Shown piece by piece: positions 6,887 to 12,803 of a stretch of 12,803 nucleotides of DNA. Made by a program: the position numbers and the translations under genes. Numbering within the stretch: position 1 is the stretch's first letter; each line of letters begins with the position of its first letter. The notes below the pieces were generated by a model that did no database searches, was not told the DNA's origin, and was given only the letters and a program-made list of their open reading frames with translations. Source of the stretch: Planctomycetaceae bacterium (GTDB lineage: Bacteria; Planctomycetota; Planctomycetia; Planctomycetales; Planctomycetaceae); assembly GCA_947463775.1 (NCBI GenBank), contig CANHVD010000096.1, positions 1 to 12,803 of the forward strand. The letters are read 5' to 3'.

Positions 6887-6891
6887 TCAAC
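6866..6891. promoter_or_regulatory. Perfect 8+8 bp dyad over the rpsJ promoter, possible operator
   Basis: GTTGATTG (6866-6873) and CAATCAAC (6884-6891) are exact reverse complements separated by 10 nt. The right arm (plus-strand coordinates) overlaps the TTGACA -35 box and the left arm falls in the promoter spacer. A dimeric DNA-binding regulator placed here would block RNA polymerase. No regulator family is recognised from the arms, so the operator role is inference. Confidence 0.4.
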
Positions 6892-6939
6892 GACGCCTGA
6901 GAAATCCATATCTTCGACAGAAGTGCCGTCAAACTTCAG

Positions 6940-9021
6940 CTACATCATCTGTTCAGCCACGTTCGGAGGTGCAATTTCATAGCGACAAGGCTCCATCGAG
7001 TACGATGCTCGACCTTGAGAAAGGCTACGAATCTGATTTGAGTACCCGAACATTTCAACCAGCGGGACTTCGCATTGAAGGACACACAGGTCACCCCGTC
7101 TGTCGGAATTGATAATGACTGCTCTCCGGGAATTCAGGTCCGACTGAACATTTCCCAGGAAATCTTCCGGGGTCACCACCTCGACTGACATGATCGGCTC
7201 CAAAATCGCCATCTTGCCTTCTCTGAGCACTTTATTAAATGCCTCACTGGCGGCCGTCTGGATCGCGACTTCGTTTGTTTCTCCCTCGCGGTAGCTGACT
7301 TCTGTGATCGTCAGGCTTAGTCCCATCAATGGGTTTCCATAAATGCCGCCCCCGTCCGCCTGATTTTTTATCGCGTCAAGCAGAATCTGGAATAACTGCT
7401 TTGGCAATGCCTCTGGAGGCAACCGATGGCCAACGCTGACATTGATCATTGATTCGGGAACCTCCTTCGCCATTAAGGTCAATCCGAATCCAATCGTTCC
7501 CGATGGCATTTGCCGCGAGAAGTCCACATTAACCGTGACTTCGCCGACCAGCTTCTCACGATAGCTGACTCGCGGCTTGTGGAATTTGACTTTAAGCTTG
7601 AAATCCCGCTCCATCCGGTGCCGAATCACTTCCAGATGTAATTCGCCCATCCCGCTGATGATTGTTTGGCCGGTCTCTGGGTTCGATTTCACTCGGAACG
7701 TGGGATCCTGTCGCTCAAGTCGCTTCAAAGTGTCGTCGAGCTTTTTGCGGTCATTGCTCGATTCAGGTTCGATCGCCATCGAGATCACCGTTTCCGGGAA
7801 AACAATGGACTCCAGCGCAACCGGGGAGCTGGCGTCGCAAAGAGTATCTCCGGTAGACGAATCTTTTGGGCCAATGATCCCGCAGATGTCTCCCGCTTCC
7901 ACGCTTTCGACTTTTTCCCGCGAATCTGACTGGATGTGCCACAACTGCGTGACCATCTCCTTCTTGCCAAGTCGTGGATTCAGCAGCTTTGAATTCCCGG
8001 TTAGTACCCCGGAGTAGACTCGAGCAAAGAATAAATCTCCGTGAGGCTCGGCCTGCACCTTGAAAATCAGAGCACACACCGGGTCCTTGACGGCCGCTTT
8101 CCGGACCGTAGTTTGCCCTTCTTGTTTTCCGGACGGGATTACCCCTTCCACGGGCGGACGATCAAGAGGGCTGGGAAGGAAGTTGTTGACAGCATCCAGA
8201 ACGGGCTGAACCCCAATATAATCCAACGATGCGCCGCAGAATACGGGCTGGATCGAGCCGCTTAATGTCGCCTTCCGAATCGCAGAGACTGCCAACTCAG
8301 TTGGGACTTCCTGGCCCTCCATGCAGACCATCATGATGTCATCATCTATCGCGGAGAGCACATCAAATAACTCTGTTCTCCAGAGTTCTGCGTCATCGCG
8401 GTACTGATCAGGAATCGGTTCCTCCCGAAAAACCTGGCCTTTTGACTCTGAATCCCAGTAGATCGCCGTCATCGTCAGAAGATCGATAACACCGCAGAAT
8501 CCGTCCGCATTGGTCGATTGGCCTGATCCAATCGGAATCTGTAGTGGTACTGGCTTTGCGTTCAGTCGGTCGCGAATCTGCTCGAGTACGCGATGGAATC
8601 CCGCGCCGATGCGGTCCATCTTGTTGATCATGCAGATTCGAGGAACTCTGTACTTGTTGGCCTGCCGCCAAACCGTCTCACTTTGAGCTTCGACCCCCTC
8701 AACAGCACTGAAGATCACCACCGCTCCGTCCAGAACTCTAAGGCTGCGTTCGACTTCCGCCGTGAAGTCGACGTGTCCTGGCGTGTCAATGATGTTGATC
8801 GTGCAGCCCTTCCACTGGCAGGTAACGGCCGCAGAATAAATCGTGATTCCGCGCTGAGCTTCCTCGGGGTCGAAGTCCGTTGTCGTGGTGCCATCATCCA
8901 CATTTCCCATCCGATGGGACGCTCCCGTGTAGTAGAGGATCCGTTCGGTGGTTGTGGTCTTGCCGGCATCAATGTGGGCGATGATGCCAATATTTCGAAT
9001 TGTCTCTATCGAACGAGCCAT
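6940..9021 (-). CDS. fusA: Elongation factor G, EF-G2-like (possible ribosome-recycling type)
   Basis: Translational GTPase of 693 residues. GTPase motifs are complete: P-loop AHIDAGKTT (15-23), switch II DTPGH (79-83) with the catalytic His83, NKMD (133-136) and CGAS (262-265). Domain III has SGMGELHLEV (457-466), and the C-terminal domain has EVPLVEMFGYSNQIRSL. Switch I reads VDDGTTTTDF (41-50), as in mitochondrial EF-G2. Domain IV lacks the usual GGRGQYG loop (here RQMPSGTIGFG, 503-513). The tip position of E. coli His583 is Arg578. These features point to the mtEFG2/spdEFG2 branch, whose studied members mainly work in ribosome recycling. The ATG at 9021 is chosen over a 40-codon extension because MARSIETIRNIGIIAHID is the family start and GGTGA lies 7 nt upstream. 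Confidence 0.93.
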   Translation of the reverse strand: MARSIETIRNIGIIAHIDAGKTTTTERILYYTGASHRMGNVDDGTTTTDFDPEEAQRGITIYSAAVTCQWKGCTINIIDTPGHVDFTAEVERSLRVLDGAVVIFSAVEGVEAQSETVWRQANKYRVPRICMINKMDRIGAGFHRVLEQIRDRLNAKPVPLQIPIGSGQSTNADGFCGVIDLLTMTAIYWDSESKGQVFREEPIPDQYRDDAELWRTELFDVLSAIDDDIMMVCMEGQEVPTELAVSAIRKATLSGSIQPVFCGASLDYIGVQPVLDAVNNFLPSPLDRPPVEGVIPSGKQEGQTTVRKAAVKDPVCALIFKVQAEPHGDLFFARVYSGVLTGNSKLLNPRLGKKEMVTQLWHIQSDSREKVESVEAGDICGIIGPKDSSTGDTLCDASSPVALESIVFPETVISMAIEPESSNDRKKLDDTLKRLERQDPTFRVKSNPETGQTIISGMGELHLEVIRHRMERDFKLKVKFHKPRVSYREKLVGEVTVNVDFSRQMPSGTIGFGLTLMAKEVPESMINVSVGHRLPPEALPKQLFQILLDAIKNQADGGGIYGNPLMGLSLTITEVSYREGETNEVAIQTAASEAFNKVLREGKMAILEPIMSVEVVTPEDFLGNVQSDLNSRRAVIINSDRRGDLCVLQCEVPLVEMFGYSNQIRSLSQGRASYSMEPCRYEIAPPNVAEQMM

Positions 9022-9034
9022 GATCGGGTCACCG

Positions 9035-9067
9035 AAAAAAGCCGGGCAACCACAATAGCAGAGCCCG
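9035..9067 (-). terminator. Terminator-like hairpin in the fusA leader
   Basis: On the minus strand CGGGC (9063-9067) can pair with GCCCG (9043-9047) across a 15-nt loop. GC and then six T residues follow (9035-9040), immediately before the fusA ribosome binding site GGTGA (9029-9033). The stem is short, so this may be weak or may act only as an attenuator. The sequence CCCGGCT ending at 9040 could alternatively pair with AGCCGGG at 9122-9128. Confidence 0.35.
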
Positions 9068-9079
9068 AAACAATGAAAA
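9052..9079 (-). promoter_or_regulatory. Candidate proximal fusA promoter
   Basis: TTTTCA (9074-9079), a 16-nt spacer and TATTGT (9052-9057) preceded by TGC, which gives an extended -10. Both boxes match consensus at four of six positions. It would start transcription close to the fusA ATG, giving a leader of only about 25 nt. A weak prediction that competes with the distal candidate. Confidence 0.3.
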
Positions 9080-9175
9080 CGAGGGAGTTTCGAGGCGACA
9101 CAGCAAACGACAATTCGTTCACCCGGCTTCATCCGAAACACTGGAGTTCTGTCCCTTAGCCGAACAGAGCCGGGG

Positions 9176-9203
9176 ATTATGACTTCGGCGGTGGCAGAAA
9201 CAA
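9176..9203 (-). promoter_or_regulatory. Candidate distal fusA promoter
   Basis: CATAAT (9176-9181, five of six -10 consensus bases) lies 16 nt downstream of TTGTTT (9198-9203, three of six). Transcription would begin near 9169 and give a fusA leader of about 150 nt that includes the AGCCGGG arm and the T-rich hairpin. The -10 is good and the -35 is poor. Confidence 0.35.
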
Positions 9204-9239
9204 CTCAGAGTCGAAGCAGTTAGGAACAGAGTACCCACG

Positions 9240-9280
9240 AGGCACCGAAGGAAAGCATTTTGACTCCGCGCTCGGTGCCT
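9240..9280. repeat. 9-bp perfect inverted repeat after the dehydrogenase gene
   Basis: AGGCACCGA (9240-9248) and TCGGTGCCT (9272-9280) are exact complements with a 23-nt loop. It begins about 35 nt after the dehydrogenase stop codon. It could form the stem of a terminator for that gene, but there is no T tract after it on the minus strand, so a Rho-dependent end, RNA-stabilising hairpin or protein-binding site are equally possible. Confidence 0.4.
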
Positions 9281-9315
9281 TATCTCAGTGTCGAATCGCA
9301 CACTCCAACCCGTCA

Positions 9316-10521
9316 TCAATACGCCGCCCGAAGAATCTCCAACAGATCCGCCTCGGTGGGCTGACGAGGATTGACCATCATCAGCCGCTTGATCGCAAAT
9401 GCCTTCGCTGCAAACCGTGGCAATTGCTCTTCTCGACCTCCGATATCACGAATTCGCTCAGGAATCCCGACGGCCCGCTTTAGCTTTTCAACTGCGGATA
9501 TCGCCAGCTCCGCAGCATCCGCATCACTCTGGCCGGCCGTGTCTTCACCCAAAAAGGTCGCAATCCGAGCAAACGTCGAGACACGTGCCGGCAGATTGAA
9601 TCGCATCACGAACGGCAGTAACAAACCGTTTCCCGCACCGTGTGACACATGCAGTTCGCCGCCCATCGGATACTCCAAAGCATGCACAACCGCTACGGCG
9701 CAGTTTGAGAATGCCATGCCGGCCAGCGTAGCGGCAAGACTCATCCCTTCCCGAGCCTCACGATGACCGGGTTCACGCACTGCCGTTTCAAGATGCCGTC
9801 CAATCAGCGAAATCGCCTTTTCGGCAAGGCATTCGCCCAGCGGAGTCCGCCCTTCATAAGCCGCCGTTTCGTTTTCCTTCAACGGCATTTGTTGAAAATC
9901 AACGGCTGTGCAGGCTTCAATCGCATGAGTCAATGCGTCAATTCCACTGTCGGCGGTGACTTTTGCCGGACAGGATAACGTGAGTTCCGGATCGACGAGA
10001 GCAATCGCTGGACGCAGGTAATTGCTGAGCGTACTGACCTTAATAGCGTTTTGCGTATCGGTCAGCACGGCCGCATGAGAAACCTCGCTGCCTGTTCCCG
10101 ATGTTGTCGGGACACAAATGAGCGGGGTCACCGGACCGGGAACTCGATCCCAACCGAAATAGTCGCTCGGAGTTCCCTCGTGAGAATAAGCGGCTGCGGT
10201 GACTTTGGCCAGATCCATGTTGCTGCCTCCCCCAAGCCCCACAATCGCGTCGGGCTTGTAACGGCGAGCATCCTCAAGGGTTCGCTTCGCACTGTCGACC
10301 GATGGTTCCGGTTCGCCACCATCAAACACATGAACATCAAGCCCAGCATTGACGAGAGGCATGCGGATCTTGTCGACAATTCCGTTCGCCGCGAGCACTC
10401 GATCTGTCACGATCAGGATGCGTCGATAACCGTGTCGCTGAATAAGTCCCGGAAGTTGCCCGGCAGCTCCCCATCCAAACACAAGTTGGCTCGACGTATG
10501 AAACTGCCAAACACTTCTCAT
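9316..10521 (-). CDS. Iron-containing (group III) alcohol dehydrogenase, possibly HOT-like
   Basis: Cytosolic NAD(P)-dependent alcohol/aldehyde oxidoreductase by family; substrate unknown. The 401 residues show the nucleotide-binding GGGSNMD (97-103), CVPTTSGTGSEVS (136-148) and all four metal ligands: Asp195 and His199 in DSGIDALTHAIE, His280 in VVHALEYPMGG and His294 in HGAGN. The 280-294 spacing equals that of FucO. Between His199 and His280 there are about 18 extra residues compared with FucO, ending AYEGRTPLG. This resembles the YxGxNP-type segment of hydroxyacid-oxoacid transhydrogenases, so that activity is an alternative. ATG at 10521; GAAAGAG lies a few bases upstream. It is divergent from the propeller gene and 294 nt from fusA, with no functional link evident. 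Confidence 0.92.
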   Translation of the reverse strand: MRSVWQFHTSSQLVFGWGAAGQLPGLIQRHGYRRILIVTDRVLAANGIVDKIRMPLVNAGLDVHVFDGGEPEPSVDSAKRTLEDARRYKPDAIVGLGGGSNMDLAKVTAAAYSHEGTPSDYFGWDRVPGPVTPLICVPTTSGTGSEVSHAAVLTDTQNAIKVSTLSNYLRPAIALVDPELTLSCPAKVTADSGIDALTHAIEACTAVDFQQMPLKENETAAYEGRTPLGECLAEKAISLIGRHLETAVREPGHREAREGMSLAATLAGMAFSNCAVAVVHALEYPMGGELHVSHGAGNGLLLPFVMRFNLPARVSTFARIATFLGEDTAGQSDADAAELAISAVEKLKRAVGIPERIRDIGGREEQLPRFAAKAFAIKRLMMVNPRQPTEADLLEILRAAY

Positions 10522-10706
10522 CGGAACTCTTTCGCCGTCAAAATGAATCGGAGGCCTTAAGTGCCCTCATCCGGCATGGCCAAAAGTCATGAAGAGACTA
10601 AAACTACGCTAACCGATTGCGCCAAAACTGCAGCCACATGCGAACGCCTCGAGCGTCGCGCTGACAGAGATCATAACCACATCCTTTCCCCACAACAGGC
10701 TCAGGC
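10522..10706. other. Divergent intergenic region between dehydrogenase and propeller genes
   Basis: 185 nt separate the two start codons and must hold both promoters. For the dehydrogenase, minus-strand TTGGCG (10620-10625), a 17-nt spacer and TTTAGT (10597-10602) match consensus at four of six bases each. For the propeller gene no convincing sigma70 boxes were found, only AGG-like sequence just before its ATG. No clear dyad or repeat was seen. Confidence 0.3.
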
Positions 10707-12050
10707 ATGTTTCGTATTCTCGCGATTGTCTTCACATTCACGATCGCCGCTGACCAATGTCTGGCCGGGGAGTTCTCACAATTCCGCGGTAGTAACGGTA
10801 CCGGCATTGTGGCCGATCAACCAATCTCACTAACCTGGTCGGCCGAGCAGAACTTGGGTTGGAAAGTTATTAATCCTGGCGCTGGCTGGTCGCAACCAAT
10901 CATCTGGGAGGACCGCATCTATGTGACCGGAGCCGTTGCGGAGAAAGACCTGAAACCCTCGAACTTTGCTGATGGTGTCAAATCGCCTCAGAGCATGGGC
11001 GTCTCATTATTCGCGAAGGCCCCGAGTTTTCCGATCGACTGGAAGCTGTTCTGTCTGAGCACCAAAGATGGCAGCATTCTTTGGGAACAAACAGTTGTCT
11101 CCGGCAAGCCAAAGTTCCCGATTCATCCTTCGAATTCGTGGGCCACTGAATCGCCGGTGGCCGACAAAGACGGCATCTATGTTTCGTTCGGCGCTCCTGG
11201 AGTTGTCGCTGCCGTCGATCACAACGGAAAACTTCGCTGGACGAAAGACGTTGGGACGTTCAAGACGTCTAATGGCTTTGGAACAGGCAGTTCTCTGGCC
11301 CTCCATGAAGGCAAAGTCTTCGCCCAGAATTTCAACGAAGACAACGCCACAACCTTCTGCTTCGACACTCAAAGCGGTGAAGAAAAATGGAAGGTGACGC
11401 GTACGGATAAAGGAACGTCGTGGAGCACTCCCCTGCTCTGGTCAAACTCTCAACGCACGGAACTGATCGTCTCCGGCGGAGAACAGATCGATAGTCTCAA
11501 TCCGGAAACAGGCGAATCTTTCTGGACCGTGAAGAACGTCAAAGCTTCGACGGCCAACACTCCTTGTGCTGATGAAAACCGTCTGTACTTTGGAGGCAGC
11601 GATCCGTTCTCGAAAGGCCCGTTGTTCGCCATTCAACCGGGCGGCAGCGGAGAGCTCTCCCCGGAAAAGAAGAATGCTCAGTTCACGACCTGCCAGTGGC
11701 TGCAGGAACGACAAGGCCCCGGAATGGCGTCGTCCTTGTCCTCTGGAAAATTCGTCTACACTGTGGAAAGCAATATCCTGAAGTGCTTTAACGCGGAAAC
11801 TGGTGAACGACTTTATCAGCAACGTCTCCCAGGACTTGACCTCGTTGCCGCGAGCCCGCTGTTGATCGGGAACAAGCTTCTGATTCTCGACGAGAAAGGC
11901 GCTGCGTGTCTGGTTGCTGACGGCCCCACGTTTGAAGTCATCGGCTCCGGACAACTTCCTGATACATTCTGGGCGACACCCGCTGTTGCCGATGGTGCAA
12001 TCTACTTTCGAGGACTTGATTCGATCTACTGCATCAGGTCAAAAGAGTAG
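10707..12050 (+). CDS. Secreted PQQ-like (BamB-type) beta-propeller repeat protein
   Basis: A 447-residue exported protein. Residues 1-20 form a signal peptide: short MFR n-region, hydrophobic ILAIVFTFTIAA, and a likely type I cut after CLA. No lipobox is present. The mature start FSQFRGSNGTGIV is the motif seen in planctomycete PQQ-like WD40-type proteins. Propeller-blade motifs of the xxxGxxxW kind recur: KDGSILWE (120-127), HNGKLRWT (172-179), TQSGEEKWK (221-229), PETGESFWT (266-274) and AETGERLYQ (363-371). About six to eight blades are expected. There is no sign of a quinoprotein catalytic domain, so a structural or binding role in the periplasm is more likely than a dehydrogenase. Paralogues are usually numerous in this phylum. 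Function is unknown. Confidence 0.88.
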   Translation: MFRILAIVFTFTIAADQCLAGEFSQFRGSNGTGIVADQPISLTWSAEQNLGWKVINPGAGWSQPIIWEDRIYVTGAVAEKDLKPSNFADGVKSPQSMGVSLFAKAPSFPIDWKLFCLSTKDGSILWEQTVVSGKPKFPIHPSNSWATESPVADKDGIYVSFGAPGVVAAVDHNGKLRWTKDVGTFKTSNGFGTGSSLALHEGKVFAQNFNEDNATTFCFDTQSGEEKWKVTRTDKGTSWSTPLLWSNSQRTELIVSGGEQIDSLNPETGESFWTVKNVKASTANTPCADENRLYFGGSDPFSKGPLFAIQPGGSGELSPEKKNAQFTTCQWLQERQGPGMASSLSSGKFVYTVESNILKCFNAETGERLYQQRLPGLDLVAASPLLIGNKLLILDEKGAACLVADGPTFEVIGSGQLPDTFWATPAVADGAIYFRGLDSIYCIRSKE

Positions 12051-12064
12051 TCCTGCGACCACCG

Positions 12065-12094
12065 GGGCCGACACTCATTGCCGGACGTTGGCCC
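12065..12094. terminator. Weak hairpin between convergent genes
   Basis: GGGCCGA (12065-12071) can pair with TTGGCCC (12088-12094) including one G-T pair, over a 16-nt loop. It lies between the stops of the propeller gene (12050) and the small membrane-protein gene (12107). No T tract follows on either strand, so a terminator role is only suggested by position. Confidence 0.2.
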
Positions 12095-12106
12095 ACTCAA
12101 GATGCC

Positions 12107-12352
12107 TCAGCGTTTGGATTTGCTTTGTGGTGGCTTCTGCTCATTCTGTTTTCGCATCTGAAGCCCCCACATAATCCAGACTCCAAAGATCGGGATGACC
12201 GTTACGAAGCCTGTGACCTGACCTAGTGCGGCGACTTTCTGTTCTGCCCCGCTTGAGTTGATATCGACCAGCGCGAACATCACGCCCAGCCCTCCGACGA
12301 TGGCGAGCAGGATGATAACAATCGTTAGAATTACGGCCTTCTTTGTCGTCAT
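12107..12352 (-). CDS. Small two-helix membrane protein, function unknown
   Basis: I do not recognise the family. The 81-residue product has two predicted transmembrane segments. The first is about residues 6-28 (a run of I, V, L and G after MTTKKA), the second about 46-65 (GQVTGFVTVIPIFGVWIMWG). A polar loop lies between them, and the cytosol-like C-terminus is lysine-rich (RKQNEQKPPQSKSKR). By the positive-inside rule both ends would be cytoplasmic. AAAGG lies 8 nt before the ATG at 12352, which supports real expression. It starts 28 nt after the hydrolase stop on the same strand, so the two are probably co-transcribed. It is convergent with the propeller gene. Confidence 0.7.
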   Translation of the reverse strand: MTTKKAVILTIVIILLAIVGGLGVMFALVDINSSGAEQKVAALGQVTGFVTVIPIFGVWIMWGLQMRKQNEQKPPQSKSKR

Positions 12353-12380
12353 TACAGATACCTTTCGAACCGTGGGCCAT

Positions 12381-12803
12381 CTAATTCTTTAAGTGCTTGT
12401 CAAAAAATTCGAAGCGAGCCTTCTCGATCTTCTCTTTGACGTCCGGGCTTGAAGTCCGGAAACCATGATCACCGTCTTCAATGGTCATCAAGGTTGCCTC
12501 AACATCGGCCGCCTTCATACGATCAACAATCCATTCCGCCTGCTCATGCGCGACGTAAGCATCTTTTGTCCCATGCACAAACAGAGTCGGCGCAGCCTCG
12601 GGCGTAACCCAGTACAGTGGGCTCGATTCAATATGGCGATGGCGTTCCTGCTCCAGATTGCCACCAAGAAAGAGCGGCAGAACGTCTTTCGCATCTACAC
12701 TGGCATCGTATGATTTTGTGAAGTCGCTCGGTCCATAAAAATTCACCACGCACTTCACGCTGCTTGAATACTCCGCGTTTCCGCCATCGCCTTCGAATTT
12801 CGA
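12381..12803 (-). CDS. Alpha/beta hydrolase (esterase/BD-FAE-like), N-terminus beyond window
   Basis: The reading frame is open through the window end (residues SKFEGDGGNAEYSSSVKCVVNFYGP and on), so the true start lies outside. A GTG at 12758 is internal, not the start. The 140 residues in view form the C-terminal half of an alpha/beta hydrolase. They include VVNFYGPSDF, SSPLYWVTPEAAPTLFVHGTKDAYV with the likely catalytic Asp (codon 12561-12563), and EDGDHGFRTSS with the likely catalytic His (codon 12465-12467). The nucleophile GxSxG should be just beyond the window. The pattern fits carboxylesterase, acetyl-xylan esterase or feruloyl-esterase-like members; the substrate cannot be told. Followed by the small membrane-protein gene. 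Confidence 0.88.
   Translation of the reverse strand, partial: SKFEGDGGNAEYSSSVKCVVNFYGPSDFTKSYDASVDAKDVLPLFLGGNLEQERHRHIESSPLYWVTPEAAPTLFVHGTKDAYVAHEQAEWIVDRMKAADVEATLMTIEDGDHGFRTSSPDVKEKIEKARFEFFDKHLKN

Noticed and set aside
9022..9141. 40-codon N-terminal extension of EF-G
   Set aside because: The extension is cysteine-rich and unlike any EF-G. The family start MARSIETIRN at 9021 has GGTGA at the right distance, and the stretch looks like leader DNA.
8593..9159. 188-codon open frame on the plus strand opposite the 5' end of fusA
   Set aside because: Antisense to a fully conserved GTPase domain; composition is arginine-rich and low-complexity, and no family motif is seen. A shadow frame.
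12381..12758. Complete 125-residue hydrolase starting at GTG 12758
   Set aside because: The frame stays open to the window end with hydrolase-like sequence, and a domain starting there would lack the nucleophile. It is a partial gene.

Overview
The window looks like chromosomal DNA of a planctomycete (Planctomycetota, possibly Planctomycetales). This is inferred from three things. The ribosomal-protein cluster has fusA directly before rpsJ with no tuf between them. The secreted PQQ-like beta-propeller protein begins with the FRGSNGTG type of motif common in that phylum. The EF-G resembles the mtEFG2/spdEFG2 class known from spirochaetes and planctomycetes. Base composition is moderate. I saw no mobile element, CRISPR array, tRNA or rRNA.

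Positions 1-9021, all on the minus strand, hold a translation cluster read from high to low coordinates: fusA - rpsJ - rplC - rplD - rplW - rplB - rpsS - rplV - rpsC - rplP - rpmC - rpsQ - rplN - rplE - rpsN - rpsH, the last cut by the window edge. This is the standard S10-spc order with tight spacing and two real overlaps: 1 nt at rplC/rplD if the upstream ATG is used, and 62 nt at rpsC/rplP. rplX (L24) is absent from its usual place between rplN and rplE, where only 36 nt remain. A good sigma70-like promoter lies in the 150-nt fusA-rpsJ gap, overlapped by a perfect 8+8 bp dyad. The fusA leader has GC-rich complementary arms and a terminator-like hairpin ending in T6 just before the ribosome binding site.

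Positions 9316-10521 (minus) encode a group III iron-dependent alcohol dehydrogenase. It carries an extra segment reminiscent of hydroxyacid-oxoacid transhydrogenase. It points toward fusA but is separated from it by 294 nt containing an inverted repeat and candidate promoters.

Positions 10707-12050 (plus) encode the secreted PQQ-like propeller protein, divergent from the dehydrogenase. Convergent to it, on the minus strand, are a small two-helix membrane protein (12107-12352) and upstream of that the C-terminal part of an alpha/beta hydrolase (12381 to the window end), probably co-transcribed.

Most of the window is ordinary core translation machinery. The points worth a second look are the missing rplX, the recycling-type features of the EF-G beside the S10 genes, the promoter-operator before rpsJ, the possible attenuator before fusA, and the rpsC/rplP overlap.
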